Shown here: positions 33,460 to 42,769 of the stretch, in pieces | Numbering within the stretch: the stretch's first letter is position 1 | Layout: every line of letters starts with the position of its first letter | Assembly (NCBI RefSeq): GCF_027214045.1 | Contig: NZ_JAPWHE010000003.1 | Span: 1-64,000 of the forward strand | Origin: Castellaniella denitrificans | GTDB taxonomy: Bacteria; Pseudomonadota; Gammaproteobacteria; Burkholderiales; Burkholderiaceae_B | DNA: 64,000 nt | Direction of reading: 5' to 3' | Translations under genes and position numbers: made by a program | Notes under the pieces: generated by a model | Told to the model about the DNA's origin: nothing | Databases searched by the model: none | The model's input: the letters and a program-made list of their open reading frames with translations, nothing else

Positions 33460-34947
33460 CTACAGCAAAAACAACGTCGCCAGTCCCAGGAACAGGAAGA
33501 ACCCCAGCGAATCCGTGGCAAACGTCAGCAGCACCGACGAGCCCATGGCGGGGTCCTTGCCGAAGCGGTCGCGCAGCAGCGGGATCAGCACCCCCAGCGT
33601 TGCGCCGATCAGCATGTTGCCGACCATGGCCGCCATCATCACCCCGGCGACCGCGTAGGAGCCCGAGATCACCCAGGCGAAGGTGGCCGCCACCAGGCTG
33701 CCACAGGACCCCACCAGGAACGTCACCTGCAGTTCGCGCTTGACCAGTTGCGCGATGTTCGCGCCGGTGACGCGGCCCGTGGCCATGGCGCGGATGATCA
33801 TGGTCATCGTCTGGTTGCCGGAATTGCCGCCGATGCCGGCCACGATGGACATCAGGAAAGCCAGGATCACGATGTGGCTGACCGTATCCTCGAAGCGCGA
33901 CGCCACCAGCGAGGCGATCGAGGCCGTGCACAGGTTCACCAGCAGCCAGGGCGCGCGGTTGCGCAAGGCCGCCAGGACGGGCGCGAAGATGTCCTCTTCC
34001 TGCAGGCCGGCGCGCGACAGTTCCTGCTCCTGGGAGTCTTCCTGCAGCACGTCCACGACCTCGTCGATCGTCACGCGGCCGATCAGGCGGCCCTGTTCAT
34101 CCACCACCGGGGCCGACACCAGGTCGTAGCGCTCGAAGGCGTTGGCGGCGTCGATGTCGGCGTCCATCGGGTTCAGGCTGAGGACGTCGGGCTCCATGAC
34201 CGCGTTGACCAGGGTTTCGGGCTCGCTGAGCAGCAGGCGCGACAGCGACAGCGTGCCGCGCAACTGGTCTGCGCGGTCCACCACGAAGATTTGATCGGTG
34301 TGGTCGGGCAATTCATGCAGCCGGCGCAGGTAGCGCAGTACGACCTCCAGGGTCACGTCCTCGCGCACCCGCACCATGTCGAAGTCCATGATGGCGCCGA
34401 CGGTGTCTTCCGGGTAGCCCATGGCGGCGACCAGTTGGGCGCGCTCGGCATCGGTCAGGCCCTTCTGGACCTCGGCGATGACGTCGGGGGGCAGGTCGGG
34501 TGCGAGATCGGCGATCTCGTCGGCATCCATGGCGCCCGTGGCCGCGATCAGATCGTCGTGGTCCATGGACTCGATCAGCGATTCGCGGACCCAGTCCTCG
34601 ACCTCCAGCAGCACGTCGGCGTCGTGTTCCTGGCTGACCAGTTGCCAGACCGCCTGGCGTTGCTGCACCGGCAGGGATTCGAGGATGAAGGCGATGTCGG
34701 CCGGATGCAGCGTATTGACGATCTGGCGGATCTCGTCCTCGTGCTGGCGCTGCAACATGCCTTCCAGCAGGTTCGAGCCGTCCTCGTCCTCTCCTTCGTG
34801 CTGGCGCTGGGCGAGGGCGTCCACGACCTCCTGGCGTTTCAGGATGGCCTGCAGTTCCTGCAGCGCCAACTGGGCGTCTTCCGGGTCCAGGCGGCGTGGA
34901 ATGACGACCGGGATGGCGGTCTCGTCGACGACGGGCAGATCGGCCAT
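33460..34947 (-). CDS. mgtE: magnesium transporter MgtE
   Basis: Mg2+ channel/transporter of the inner membrane, 495 residues. There is an acidic N-terminal domain (about 35-160) with MgtE-N repeats, paired CBS domains (about 160-290, AMGYPEDTVGAIMDFD and TIDEVVDVLQED) and a C-terminal membrane domain with five segments containing GGNSGNQTMTMIIRAMATG, the pore-lining signature. About 45 acidic/polar residues precede the first repeat. It is 13 nt downstream of the thioesterase gene. Confidence 0.93.
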   Translation of the reverse strand: MADLPVVDETAIPVVIPRRLDPEDAQLALQELQAILKRQEVVDALAQRQHEGEDEDGSNLLEGMLQRQHEDEIRQIVNTLHPADIAFILESLPVQQRQAVWQLVSQEHDADVLLEVEDWVRESLIESMDHDDLIAATGAMDADEIADLAPDLPPDVIAEVQKGLTDAERAQLVAAMGYPEDTVGAIMDFDMVRVREDVTLEVVLRYLRRLHELPDHTDQIFVVDRADQLRGTLSLSRLLLSEPETLVNAVMEPDVLSLNPMDADIDAANAFERYDLVSAPVVDEQGRLIGRVTIDEVVDVLQEDSQEQELSRAGLQEEDIFAPVLAALRNRAPWLLVNLCTASIASLVASRFEDTVSHIVILAFLMSIVAGIGGNSGNQTMTMIIRAMATGRVTGANIAQLVKRELQVTFLVGSCGSLVAATFAWVISGSYAVAGVMMAAMVGNMLIGATLGVLIPLLRDRFGKDPAMGSSVLLTFATDSLGFFLFLGLATLFLL

Positions 34948-34960
34948 CGGTGCGGGCTCC

Positions 34961-35353
34961 TCAGATCGGGGGCAGGGGGCGGCTGTGGCGATCCTCGTCG
35001 GTGGCGACGTAGGTCAGTGTGGCCTCGGTGACCTTGACGACCTCGGCCTCCAGGCGCTGGCGTTCGGCGTAGACTTCGACCGACACGGTGACGGAAGTCC
35101 GGCCCGTGTGGGTGATCTCGGCGTAGAAGCTGAGCAGGTCGCCGACGAAGACGGGCTGTTTGAAGGTGAAGGCGTTGACGGCCACAGTGGCGACCCGTCC
35201 GCCCGCGCGTCGCGTGGCCGGGATGGAGCCGGCAATGTCCACCTGGGACATGATCCAGCCCCCGAACACGTCGCCATGGACGTTGGCGTCGGACGGCTGG
35301 GGCATGACGCGCAGCGTGACCGGGCGATCTGAGGAGGGCAGGGTAGTGGACAT
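34961..35353 (-). CDS. YciA-type acyl-CoA thioesterase
   Basis: Hotdog-fold thioesterase, 130 residues. Marks: DANVHGDVFGGWIMSQVDIAG (catalytic-loop Asp and Gly-Trp) and NAFTFKQPVFVGDLLSFYAE. E. coli YciA hydrolyses a broad range of acyl-CoAs; the substrate here is not readable from the sequence. It is upstream of and probably co-transcribed with mgtE. Confidence 0.9.
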   Translation of the reverse strand: MSTTLPSSDRPVTLRVMPQPSDANVHGDVFGGWIMSQVDIAGSIPATRRAGGRVATVAVNAFTFKQPVFVGDLLSFYAEITHTGRTSVTVSVEVYAERQRLEAEVVKVTEATLTYVATDEDRHSRPLPPI

Positions 35354-35510
35354 GGCGGCCTCGGGATGGATGCCGGGGCGCCGCGTCCGGATCGGAAGGC
35401 GCGCGTCGGCAAAGCGCGTATTTTAACCGTTCGGCATGAAAGGCTCATGACGATGGGCGGCCTTTTTCCGGGGTGTGGCCCGGTGGCCGAAACGCCCGGG
35501 CGCGGACCGG

Positions 35511-36713
35511 TCAGGCGGCGGAATCGAGAAAACGGCGCGACAGCAACACCCAGTAGGCGGCGCCGAGCGGGATGATGGCGTCGTTGAAGTCGTAGCTGCC
35601 GTTGTGCAGGGTGCAGGGCCCCAGGCCGTGGCCCGTCGTGCGGTGGTCGCCCGTGCCGTTGCCGATCCAGACGTAGCATCCTGGGCGGGCCTGCAGCATG
35701 AAGGCGAAGTCCTCCGCCCCCATGGAGGGCCGGACCTGGGCGTCGACCCGGTCGGCGCCGACCAGCTCGGTCAGTACCCGGGCGCAGAGGGCGGCCTGCT
35801 CGGGGTGATTGACGGTGGCCGGGTATTCGCGGTGGAAGCTGAAATCCGCCTCGCAGCGCAGCGCCTGCGCGAGTGGGCCCGCCAGGTCGCGCATGCGGGT
35901 CTCGATCAGGTCCAGCGTGTCCTGCGATAGCGTGCGCACCGTGCCGCGCAACACGGCCAGGTCCGGGATGACGTTGTCGGCCGAGCCGGTGTGGATCTGG
36001 GTCACGCTGATGACGCCGGATTCCAACGGGTCCAGGTCGCGGGTCAGGATGGTCTGGAAAGCCAGGGTGAGCTGGGCGGCCGCGACTACCGGGTCCACAC
36101 CCAGGTGGGGCATGGCGCCGTGGGCGCCCCTGCCCCGCAGCGTGATCTCGAAGGTGCTGCTGGAGGCCATGATGGGACCGTCGGTCAGGCCGAAAGCGCC
36201 GGCGGGCAGGCCGGGCCAGTTGTGCATGCCGAACACTGCGTCCATGGGGAACTGTTCGAACAGGCCGTCCTCGATCATGTGGCGCGCGCCGCCCCCGGCC
36301 TCCTCGGCGGGCTGGAAGATCACGTGCACGACGCCGTCGAAGTCGCGGTGTCCGGCCAGGTAGCGGGCTGCGCCCAGCAGCATGGCGGTGTGGCCGTCGT
36401 GGCCGCAGGCGTGCATGACGCCCGGGTTGCGGCTGGCGTGCGGGAATGTGTTGGTCTCCGGCATGGGTAAGGCGTCCATGTCGGCCCGCAGGCCGATGGA
36501 CCGGCCCGGGCCGCGTCCCGCGATGCGGCCCACCACGCCGGTCTCGCCCAGGCCGCGATGGACCTCGATGCCCCAGGACTCCAGCAGGCGCGCCACGGTG
36601 TCGGCGGTGCGGGCCTCCTGGAAGGCGAGCTCGGGCCAGGCGTGGATCGCGCGGCGGATGTCGGTCAGGTCGGGCAGCCAGCCGCCCAGGGTGTCGAGGA
36701 GCTGTCGTGTCAT
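35511..36713 (-). CDS. M20 family amidohydrolase (hippurate hydrolase-like)
   Basis: Di-metal amidohydrolase of the IAA-amino acid hydrolase/HipO group, 400 residues. Marks: RRAIHAWPELAFQE, GLRADMDALPM, HACGHDGHTAMLLGAARYL, PAEEAGGGARHMI and the C-terminal PSMGAEDFAFML ligand. These enzymes cleave N-acyl amino acids; the substrate is unknown. It follows the inositol monophosphatase-family gene by 1 nt, so the pair is almost certainly one transcript. Confidence 0.9.
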   Translation of the reverse strand: MTRQLLDTLGGWLPDLTDIRRAIHAWPELAFQEARTADTVARLLESWGIEVHRGLGETGVVGRIAGRGPGRSIGLRADMDALPMPETNTFPHASRNPGVMHACGHDGHTAMLLGAARYLAGHRDFDGVVHVIFQPAEEAGGGARHMIEDGLFEQFPMDAVFGMHNWPGLPAGAFGLTDGPIMASSSTFEITLRGRGAHGAMPHLGVDPVVAAAQLTLAFQTILTRDLDPLESGVISVTQIHTGSADNVIPDLAVLRGTVRTLSQDTLDLIETRMRDLAGPLAQALRCEADFSFHREYPATVNHPEQAALCARVLTELVGADRVDAQVRPSMGAEDFAFMLQARPGCYVWIGNGTGDHRTTGHGLGPCTLHNGSYDFNDAIIPLGAAYWVLLSRRFLDSAA

Positions 36714-36714
36714 G

Positions 36715-37554
36715 TCATGTGTGTTTCTGGATCAGGTCGTCCAGCGCGGTGGCAATGTGCGGATTGCCGGCGTAGACGTAGCCGCCCTCGGGCCAGGGTT
36801 CCTGGTGGCGGATGTCTTCGCAGACCCCGCCCGCCGCACGGACCAGCGCCGTGCCGGCGGCCACGTCCCAGGGTGCCAGACCCATTTCCCAGTAGCCATC
36901 GTAGCGCCCGCAGGCCGTCCAGGCCAGGTCCAGGGCCGCCGAACCCTGGCGGCGGATGCCGCGGGTGGCGTGGATGGCGTCGTGCAAGGTCGGCATGTAG
37001 AGGGCTTCGAAGGAAAAGTCGCGGAAAGGAAAGCCCGTGGCCAGCACCGCCTGATCCAGCGTCGGCGTGGTGGAGCATTGGATGCGGCGCCCGTTGAGCC
37101 AGGCGCCCAGGCCATGCAGCGAAGAGAACAGTTCTTCCCGGTTCGGGTCGTAGACCACGCCGATCAGCGGGGTGTCCCGGGGCAGCGGATCACCGCCGTT
37201 CGCACGGCAGCCCGCGTGGCCGATCAGGGCGATGGACACGGCGTAGTGAGGAATGCCGCTGATGAAGTTGGTGGTGCCGTCCAGCGGATCGATGCACCAG
37301 GTTGCCTGGGTACCCGGCTGGCCGCCGGATTCCTCGGCGACGATGCCGATTTCCGGGGTACGGGCGCGCAGGATGTCGATGATGGCCTGTTCGGCCTCGC
37401 GGTCGGCCTGGGACACCAGGTCGTTGCGCATCTTGTGGTCGACCACCAGATCCGCGCGGTGCAGGGCGTGGGTTTGTAGAATGGCGGCTGCGGCATGCGC
37501 CGCCGTGACGGCGGCGTCCAGGCAGTCAGCCGACAGGAAGTGCGAACTGGACAT
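36715..37554 (-). CDS. inositol monophosphatase family protein
   Basis: Li+-sensitive Mg2+-dependent phosphatase fold, 279 residues. Metal ligands appear in EESGG, CIDPLDGTTNF (the family PROSITE block) and WDVAAGTALVRAAGG. It may be SuhB-like or act on another sugar phosphate. It is the first gene of a two-gene unit with the M20 amidohydrolase and is divergent from mnmC, with 96 nt between them. Confidence 0.9.
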   Translation of the reverse strand: MSSSHFLSADCLDAAVTAAHAAAAILQTHALHRADLVVDHKMRNDLVSQADREAEQAIIDILRARTPEIGIVAEESGGQPGTQATWCIDPLDGTTNFISGIPHYAVSIALIGHAGCRANGGDPLPRDTPLIGVVYDPNREELFSSLHGLGAWLNGRRIQCSTTPTLDQAVLATGFPFRDFSFEALYMPTLHDAIHATRGIRRQGSAALDLAWTACGRYDGYWEMGLAPWDVAAGTALVRAAGGVCEDIRHQEPWPEGGYVYAGNPHIATALDDLIQKHT

Positions 37555-37650
37555 GACGCGCTGATTCCCGTGATGCGCCCGCGAGGCCGCCAGCCGGCCC
37601 GCGTGGCGTGTTCATCCCATTGTACGTGACCATCGGACGAGTGTCCCCGC

Positions 37651-39510
37651 ATGTCGGATTCCTATCAGATCCTGAAACCCGCCGCCTGGCACGAAGACGC
37701 GCGCAGCGTGCCGCGCAGTCTGGAATACGGGGACTTCTATCACGGCGAGGCCGGGGCGCTGCCCCAGGCGCGGCATGTCTTTCTGGGCGGCAACGGCTTG
37801 CCTGGCCGCTGGCGTGGCCGCGCGGCGTTCACGATTGCCGAGACCGGTTTCGGGCTGGGACACAACTTTCTGGCGGCCTGGCGGGCCTGGCTGGACGACC
37901 CTGAGCGCAGCGGCCAGCTGCATTATCTGGCGTTCGAGGCGCATCCCTTCACGGTGGCGGACCTGCGGCGGGCCTGGAGCCGGCTGCCGGCCGACCATCT
38001 GAATCTGGCCTGGGAACTGGCCGGGCACTGGCCCGCCCTGCTGCCGGGCGTCCATCGGCTGGATCTGCAGGAAGGCCGTGTCACCCTGACGCTCCTGTTC
38101 GGTGACATCCGCCGCCTGGCGCGTCAGGCGCAAGCCTGCGTCGACGCCTTTTTCCTGGACGGCTTCGCGCCCCGTGTCAATCCCGACATGTGGTCGCCCG
38201 CCGTCTTCGGCCAGTTGCGGCGCCTGGCGGTGAGCGGCGCCACGGTTGCCACCTGGTGCTCGGCCGGGCAAGTGCGGCGCGATCTGCGTGACGCCGGTTT
38301 CCTGGTGGAGAAGGTGCCGGGCATCGCCGGCAAGCGCGACATGACGGTGGCCGTGCTGCGTCCCGGCCTGGGCGCCGCGCCGCCCGACATGGTCCGGCGC
38401 CGGGTGGCGGTGGTGGGCGGCGGTCTGGCGGGTGCCGGGGTGGCGCAGGCCCTGGCCGGGCGGGGCCACCAGGTCGAGGTCTGGGATCCGCAGTGCGCCC
38501 TGGACGTCGATCCGGCCTTGCGGCGGCGCGGGGCCGCCGCCCTGGTGCCCGCCCTCAGTCCGGACGACGACACGCGCTCGCGCCTGAGCCGCGCCGGTCT
38601 GGCCCGGGCGCGGGCCCGTTGGTTGGATTTGGCCGAAGCGGCCCGGCCGCAGGCCTGCGGCGCGCTGGTCTGTGCGCAATCGGCGGCGCAGGCCGAAGCG
38701 CAGCGGCATGCTTTGGCGCGGCTGGGATTTCCCGAAGACTGGGTGCGCTGGCTCGATCCCGCCGGGGCGCGCCTGCGGGCGGGTGTCGGGGTGCCCGGGG
38801 GCGGCCTCTGGTTTCCGGATGCCCTGAGGGTATGCCCCGGCGAACTGATCGCCGCTTTGCTGAGCCTCCCGGGCGTGACGCGGCGGGCCGCAGCCGTCGG
38901 CGCGCTGGTCCCGGCGGACGGCGGCGGCTGGTCGCTGCAGGATGCGGGGGGGCGGGAACTGGGGCGTGCGGACCGGGTCGTGCTGGCCAATGCCCTGCAC
39001 GCGCGGACCCTGCTGGCCACCGTGATGCCGGTCGAGCGCCTGCCGGTCCTGTCCGGGCTCGCGCCCCTCGCCGGCCAGGTCAGCCTGTATCCGGCCGGGG
39101 CGTCCGATGTGCCGCGCTGCGTCCTGTCGGGACACGGCTACTGCCTGCCGCCCCGGCAAGGCTGGGGCGTGGCCGGCAGTACGTACCGGCCCGACGCGGA
39201 CGAGGCCGTGGCGGACGAGGCGGGTCATCGGGACATCCTGGCCCGTGTGCGGGACTGGGTCGACGCGCGGGACATCCCCTGGCTGGGGCGTGGCGCGGCC
39301 GCCGGCTGGGCCGGCTGGCGGGCCGCCACGCGCGACCATTTGCCGCTGATCGGCGCGGTGCCGGATCGGCCGGGTCTGTGGCTGGCGTGCGCCTATGGGT
39401 CACGCGGCCTGAGCTGGTCAGCCCTGGCGGGGGACCTGATCGGCGCCTGGATGGATGGCGAGCCCGTGCCCGTCGAGCGCGAACTGGTCCGGCGCATTGG
39501 CCTTCGCTGA
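37651..39510 (+). CDS. mnmC: bifunctional tRNA 5-methylaminomethyl-2-thiouridine methyltransferase/FAD oxidoreductase MnmC
   Basis: Last two steps of mnm5s2U34 synthesis on tRNA, 619 residues. The N-terminal MnmD methyltransferase (1 to about 245) has IAETGFGLGHNFLAAW and FLDGFAPRVNPDMW. The C-terminal FAD-dependent domain begins RVAVVGGGLAGAGVAQALAG near residue 251 and ends with the DAO-fold GLWLACAYGSRGLSWS. Both halves look intact, so the fusion is the normal form. The substrate tRNAs include the tRNA-Lys(UUU) encoded at 42770. Confidence 0.93.
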   Translation: MSDSYQILKPAAWHEDARSVPRSLEYGDFYHGEAGALPQARHVFLGGNGLPGRWRGRAAFTIAETGFGLGHNFLAAWRAWLDDPERSGQLHYLAFEAHPFTVADLRRAWSRLPADHLNLAWELAGHWPALLPGVHRLDLQEGRVTLTLLFGDIRRLARQAQACVDAFFLDGFAPRVNPDMWSPAVFGQLRRLAVSGATVATWCSAGQVRRDLRDAGFLVEKVPGIAGKRDMTVAVLRPGLGAAPPDMVRRRVAVVGGGLAGAGVAQALAGRGHQVEVWDPQCALDVDPALRRRGAAALVPALSPDDDTRSRLSRAGLARARARWLDLAEAARPQACGALVCAQSAAQAEAQRHALARLGFPEDWVRWLDPAGARLRAGVGVPGGGLWFPDALRVCPGELIAALLSLPGVTRRAAAVGALVPADGGGWSLQDAGGRELGRADRVVLANALHARTLLATVMPVERLPVLSGLAPLAGQVSLYPAGASDVPRCVLSGHGYCLPPRQGWGVAGSTYRPDADEAVADEAGHRDILARVRDWVDARDIPWLGRGAAAGWAGWRAATRDHLPLIGAVPDRPGLWLACAYGSRGLSWSALAGDLIGAWMDGEPVPVERELVRRIGLR

Positions 39511-39597
39511 ATCAGGGATTTTATTTTATGGCGCAAATCCGTCAGAATAACGTCCTTTGCAAGACGCTTGCGGGTAGAGTGCCCAGAGGATCACGCT

Positions 39598-41784
39598 GTG
39601 TCGCCCACCATCGAATTGGCGGACCAAATTTTCGAGACCGGCCCGGTCGTTACGACGCCCTCTTGCGTCGAATGGGCGTTTCATGCCGATGAATGGCGTC
39701 TGCGGGTCGAGGCCCACGCGCCCGGGGTGTTCAGGCTGCGCTGTGGCCCGCGCGCCTGGCTGGAACCCGGAAAGCAGACGCTGCGCGCGCAACGCCAGGC
39801 CGATATGCTGCTGGCTCGTCAGGAACCCGTCGGGGAAATGGAATGCCATGCCCTGGCCTCGGGCGGCTGGCGCCTGACGCAGGGCGAGGCAGGCCTGGAG
39901 GTCGGCGGCGCCGATGCCGGTCTGCGCCTGTCCCGGAGCGACCAATGCGTGGCCCGGGCCAGACTGCCGATCCGGCCGTCCGGCGACGGCGGCGAAGGCC
40001 GCTGGTCGCTCGACTGGACGCTGGAATCCGACGAGGGGCTGTATGGCCTGGGCGAATCCTGCACCGCACTTGACCGACGGGGCGTCCGCCTGGTGTCCGA
40101 TCTGCCGGCGGACCGGACCTTGCCCCTGGTCTGGAGCCCGCGCGGCTGGGGCGCGCATGTCAACACGCTCGATCGCGTGGAACACGATCTGCGCGCCGAA
40201 GGCGTCTATGCCGTCCGGGCGCGGGGCGCAGGTCTTGACCTGTTCCTGTTCGTCGGCGACCCGTCCGAAATCCTGAATCAGTACACGGCGCTCACCGGAC
40301 GCGCCGGCCAGCCCAATCTGTGGCCCATGGGGGTCTGGCTGGACCAGGCGCCGGGCCAGTCCGTCGAATCCAGCTTGCAGCAGGTCCGCAGCCTGCGCGG
40401 CCAGGGCATGGCGCTTGACGCGCTGTTGCTGGCCGACCCGGCCATCCTGGGTTTCCAGGCCGACAAGCCCGTTTTCGAATGGTCCGACCGCGTCCCCGAC
40501 TGGCGCGGCTTCGTGGCGGCGGCGTCCGCGCTCGACATCCATCTGGCCGGCGCCTGCATTCCCGGCGTCCTGCGCGGCACGCCGCTGTTCGAGGAATGGG
40601 AGGACCGGGGCTGGTTGCTGTCCGATGCCGAAGGGGAACCCTGGGTCTGTCCCGGTACGCCGGCTTCCGGCGGACACCCGTTCGGGCTGCTGGACCTGAC
40701 ACACCGGGATGCGGCCCGGCTGTGGACGGAACGTCATCTGCAGGCTGTCGAAGAGGGCTTGGCCGCGCCTGTCTGCCAGGCGCAGTTCGACTTGCCCGAC
40801 GGGGTCGAGGCCCGGGGCGGAGAGACCGGCGCGGTGCTGCGCACGGCCTATCCCCATCTGACGCGCCGCGCCCTGTTCGACGCCGTCGCCGGCCCACGCA
40901 CGCCCCAGGAGGGCGTCATGCTCAGCCGCGACCTGTTTCCCGGGGTGCAGCGCTTCGCCTGGCAGCAAGGGCCGTCCGTGGAGAATGACTGGGACGGCTA
41001 CGCGGCCACCTTGCGAGCCGCCCTGACGGTGGGCAACAGCGGCGTAGCCGTGCAGGCTCACTGCCTGGGCAACGCCGGGCGCCCGACCGGCGCCATGACG
41101 CCCGAACTCTACCTGCGCTGGCTGGCGATGGGCGTGTTTTCCGCCAATTTCAGCTTTCAGGGGCTGCCGGCGCTGATGCCGGACGCCTTCGACGCCGACA
41201 CACGGGCCCTGATCGCGCATTGGCTGCAATGGCGCTACAGGCTGCTGCCCTACGTCGCCGGGATCATCGACGACGCCGTGCGCACCGGCCTGCCGGTTCA
41301 ACGGTCCATGGCGCAGGCCTTTCCCGCCGACATCGATGCGCATGTCTGGGATACACAGTATCTGTTGGGGCCCGCGCTGCTGGTGGCGCCGGTGATGCGG
41401 CCCGGCGGTGTGACGGAAGTCTATCTGCCCAAGGGAGACGCCTGGTGGGACCTGAACACGGGCTGGCGCTACGAGGGCGGCACCCGCTGGACGGTGCGTC
41501 CGGGCCTGGACACGCTGCCGGTGTTCGGTCGCGAGGGCCATATGTTGTGCCTGGGGCCTGCGGCCCAGCACACCGGAGAGATCAATTCGGCCCGCATCCT
41601 GGAAGAAGTCTGGATGTTCGGCATGCCGGAACACAATCCGGTGGTCATGCGCAACAAGATCCGTGTCATGCAGATGCAGGGCTCCAGCTACATCAAGGGC
41701 CTGGAAGGCCTGCGGATCCTGCCGTCAGAGGGGCTGGAGGTCAAGCGGCGCGGCGCCGAGGTCAGGATTTCCCGGGCCCGATAG
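39598..41784 (+). CDS. glycoside hydrolase family 31-like protein with degenerate active site
   Basis: 728 residues with GH31 architecture: an N-terminal beta-sandwich, the conserved EGLYGLGE block, a TIM barrel starting near PNLWPMGVWLD and C-terminal sandwich domains (LLGPALLVAPVM, VYLPKGDAWWDLNTG). The motifs that carry catalysis are eroded. The nucleophile region reads QFDLPD (396-401) where YicI has TDFGE. The acid/base region reads WQQGPSVENDWD (455-466) in place of W-x-GDN. The substrate-binding DIGGF is CLGNA (489-493). The GTG at 39598 is preferred (AGAGGA 7 nt upstream) over an in-frame TTG at 39568. It stands alone after mnmC. It could be a non-catalytic paralogue or have a shifted mechanism. 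Confidence 0.75.
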   Translation: MSPTIELADQIFETGPVVTTPSCVEWAFHADEWRLRVEAHAPGVFRLRCGPRAWLEPGKQTLRAQRQADMLLARQEPVGEMECHALASGGWRLTQGEAGLEVGGADAGLRLSRSDQCVARARLPIRPSGDGGEGRWSLDWTLESDEGLYGLGESCTALDRRGVRLVSDLPADRTLPLVWSPRGWGAHVNTLDRVEHDLRAEGVYAVRARGAGLDLFLFVGDPSEILNQYTALTGRAGQPNLWPMGVWLDQAPGQSVESSLQQVRSLRGQGMALDALLLADPAILGFQADKPVFEWSDRVPDWRGFVAAASALDIHLAGACIPGVLRGTPLFEEWEDRGWLLSDAEGEPWVCPGTPASGGHPFGLLDLTHRDAARLWTERHLQAVEEGLAAPVCQAQFDLPDGVEARGGETGAVLRTAYPHLTRRALFDAVAGPRTPQEGVMLSRDLFPGVQRFAWQQGPSVENDWDGYAATLRAALTVGNSGVAVQAHCLGNAGRPTGAMTPELYLRWLAMGVFSANFSFQGLPALMPDAFDADTRALIAHWLQWRYRLLPYVAGIIDDAVRTGLPVQRSMAQAFPADIDAHVWDTQYLLGPALLVAPVMRPGGVTEVYLPKGDAWWDLNTGWRYEGGTRWTVRPGLDTLPVFGREGHMLCLGPAAQHTGEINSARILEEVWMFGMPEHNPVVMRNKIRVMQMQGSSYIKGLEGLRILPSEGLEVKRRGAEVRISRAR

Positions 41785-41786
41785 GG

Positions 41787-41889
41787 CCCCCACGCTGCGC
41801 AGCCCAGGGCTGCTTGCTGCCCCCCCAAGGGGGCGCTTTTTGCCTTGGGGCGGCCCGGCGGCAAAAAGAGTCCCCCACGCTGCGCAGCC
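41787..41889. repeat. Burkholderiales-type intergenic repeat with flanking 18-bp direct repeats
   Basis: An 18-bp sequence, CCCCCACGCTGCGCAGCC, occurs twice, at 41787-41804 and 41872-41889, exactly 85 bp apart. Between the copies are two hairpins, a C/G-run stem near 41819-41834 and CTTTTTGCC (41836-41844) pairing with GGCAAAAAG (41860-41868). Similar C-run/G-run elements are scattered in intergenic spaces of many Burkholderiales genomes (from memory). It may serve as a bidirectional terminator for the convergent genes here; the second copy touches the stop codon of the phosphoesterase gene. Confidence 0.75.
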
Positions 41890-42689
41890 TACGCCCTCAG
41901 TGCTTCGGCGCGGCGGGGGACGTCGATACACAGCCCCGGGTCGAAGTCCGGGTTCTCGTTCGTCCCGTCGCGGCAGTAGCCGCGCGGATTGCAGATGACG
42001 CGGGCGCCGTATACCGAGTAGTCGAAGCTGTCGTGCGTATGGCCGTGAATCCAGAGATCGGCCCGGCCCAGCAGGCTCGCGCATTCGGACACGAAACCCG
42101 CGCTGACCAGGGATTCGGCGAAACGCGGATGGACGCTGCGCATGTTGGGGGCGTGGTGGGTGATGACCACCGTCGGTCCCGGATGGGGGGTGTCCAGTTG
42201 TGCGTCGAGCCAGTCGTATTGTTCGCGGAACAGCGCGGCGGCGTCCCGGGGAGTGAATCGTGAGCCATCGCCGTTGCCGATGACCTGGAAGTCGCGCATG
42301 AATTCCGCCGTGCGCTCCATGGCCAGGTCGCGCAGTTCCGCGCCGAACAGTTCGAAATCCGTCCATAGGGTGGCGCCCAGGAAGCGCACCTCGCCGATCA
42401 CCACGGACCGCTGGTCAAGCAACTGGACGTCATGGGCCCGCGCCTGATCGGCCAGTTCGGCGCGCACGGCGGGAATGGTGCCGCCATAGAATTCGTGGTT
42501 GCCCGGCACGTACAGCACGGGGCGCGGGATCCGTCCAGCCCAGTCCATCGCCGCGCGGGGCCGGGCGATGTCGCCAGCGAGGATGGTGACGTCCGCCTCG
42601 ATGTCGGGCAGATCCAGGCCCTGCTGGCTGAGATGCAGGTCGGACAGGATGTGCAGCCGCAGGGATGAACGGTCGGTCGGATCGGGCAT
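41889..42689 (-). CDS. calcineurin-like metallophosphoesterase
   Basis: 266-residue protein with the full set of metallophosphoesterase motifs: SDLHLS, AGDIARP, YVPGNHEFY, VVITHHAPN and IHGHTHDSFDY. There is no signal peptide, so it is cytoplasmic. The substrate is unknown; the family includes nucleotidases, phosphodiesterases and phosphoprotein phosphatases. The stop codon adjoins the intergenic repeat. It is divergent from tRNA-Lys. Confidence 0.88.
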   Translation of the reverse strand: MPDPTDRSSLRLHILSDLHLSQQGLDLPDIEADVTILAGDIARPRAAMDWAGRIPRPVLYVPGNHEFYGGTIPAVRAELADQARAHDVQLLDQRSVVIGEVRFLGATLWTDFELFGAELRDLAMERTAEFMRDFQVIGNGDGSRFTPRDAAALFREQYDWLDAQLDTPHPGPTVVITHHAPNMRSVHPRFAESLVSAGFVSECASLLGRADLWIHGHTHDSFDYSVYGARVICNPRGYCRDGTNENPDFDPGLCIDVPRRAEALRA

Positions 42690-42728
42690 GGGAATCTCTC
42701 GGGTTTCGGGGATCTGGTTTCCTGATGC

Positions 42729-42757
42729 TTGACGCTCTATGGATGCGATGTCAGAAT
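42729..42757 (+). promoter_or_regulatory. tRNA-Lys promoter
   Basis: TTGACG (42729-42734) and CAGAAT (42752-42757) are separated by 17 nt. The -10 ends 12 nt before the mature 5' end of the tRNA, a normal distance for a short 5' leader. Confidence 0.6.
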
Positions 42758-42769
42758 ATAGGGCTTAGT

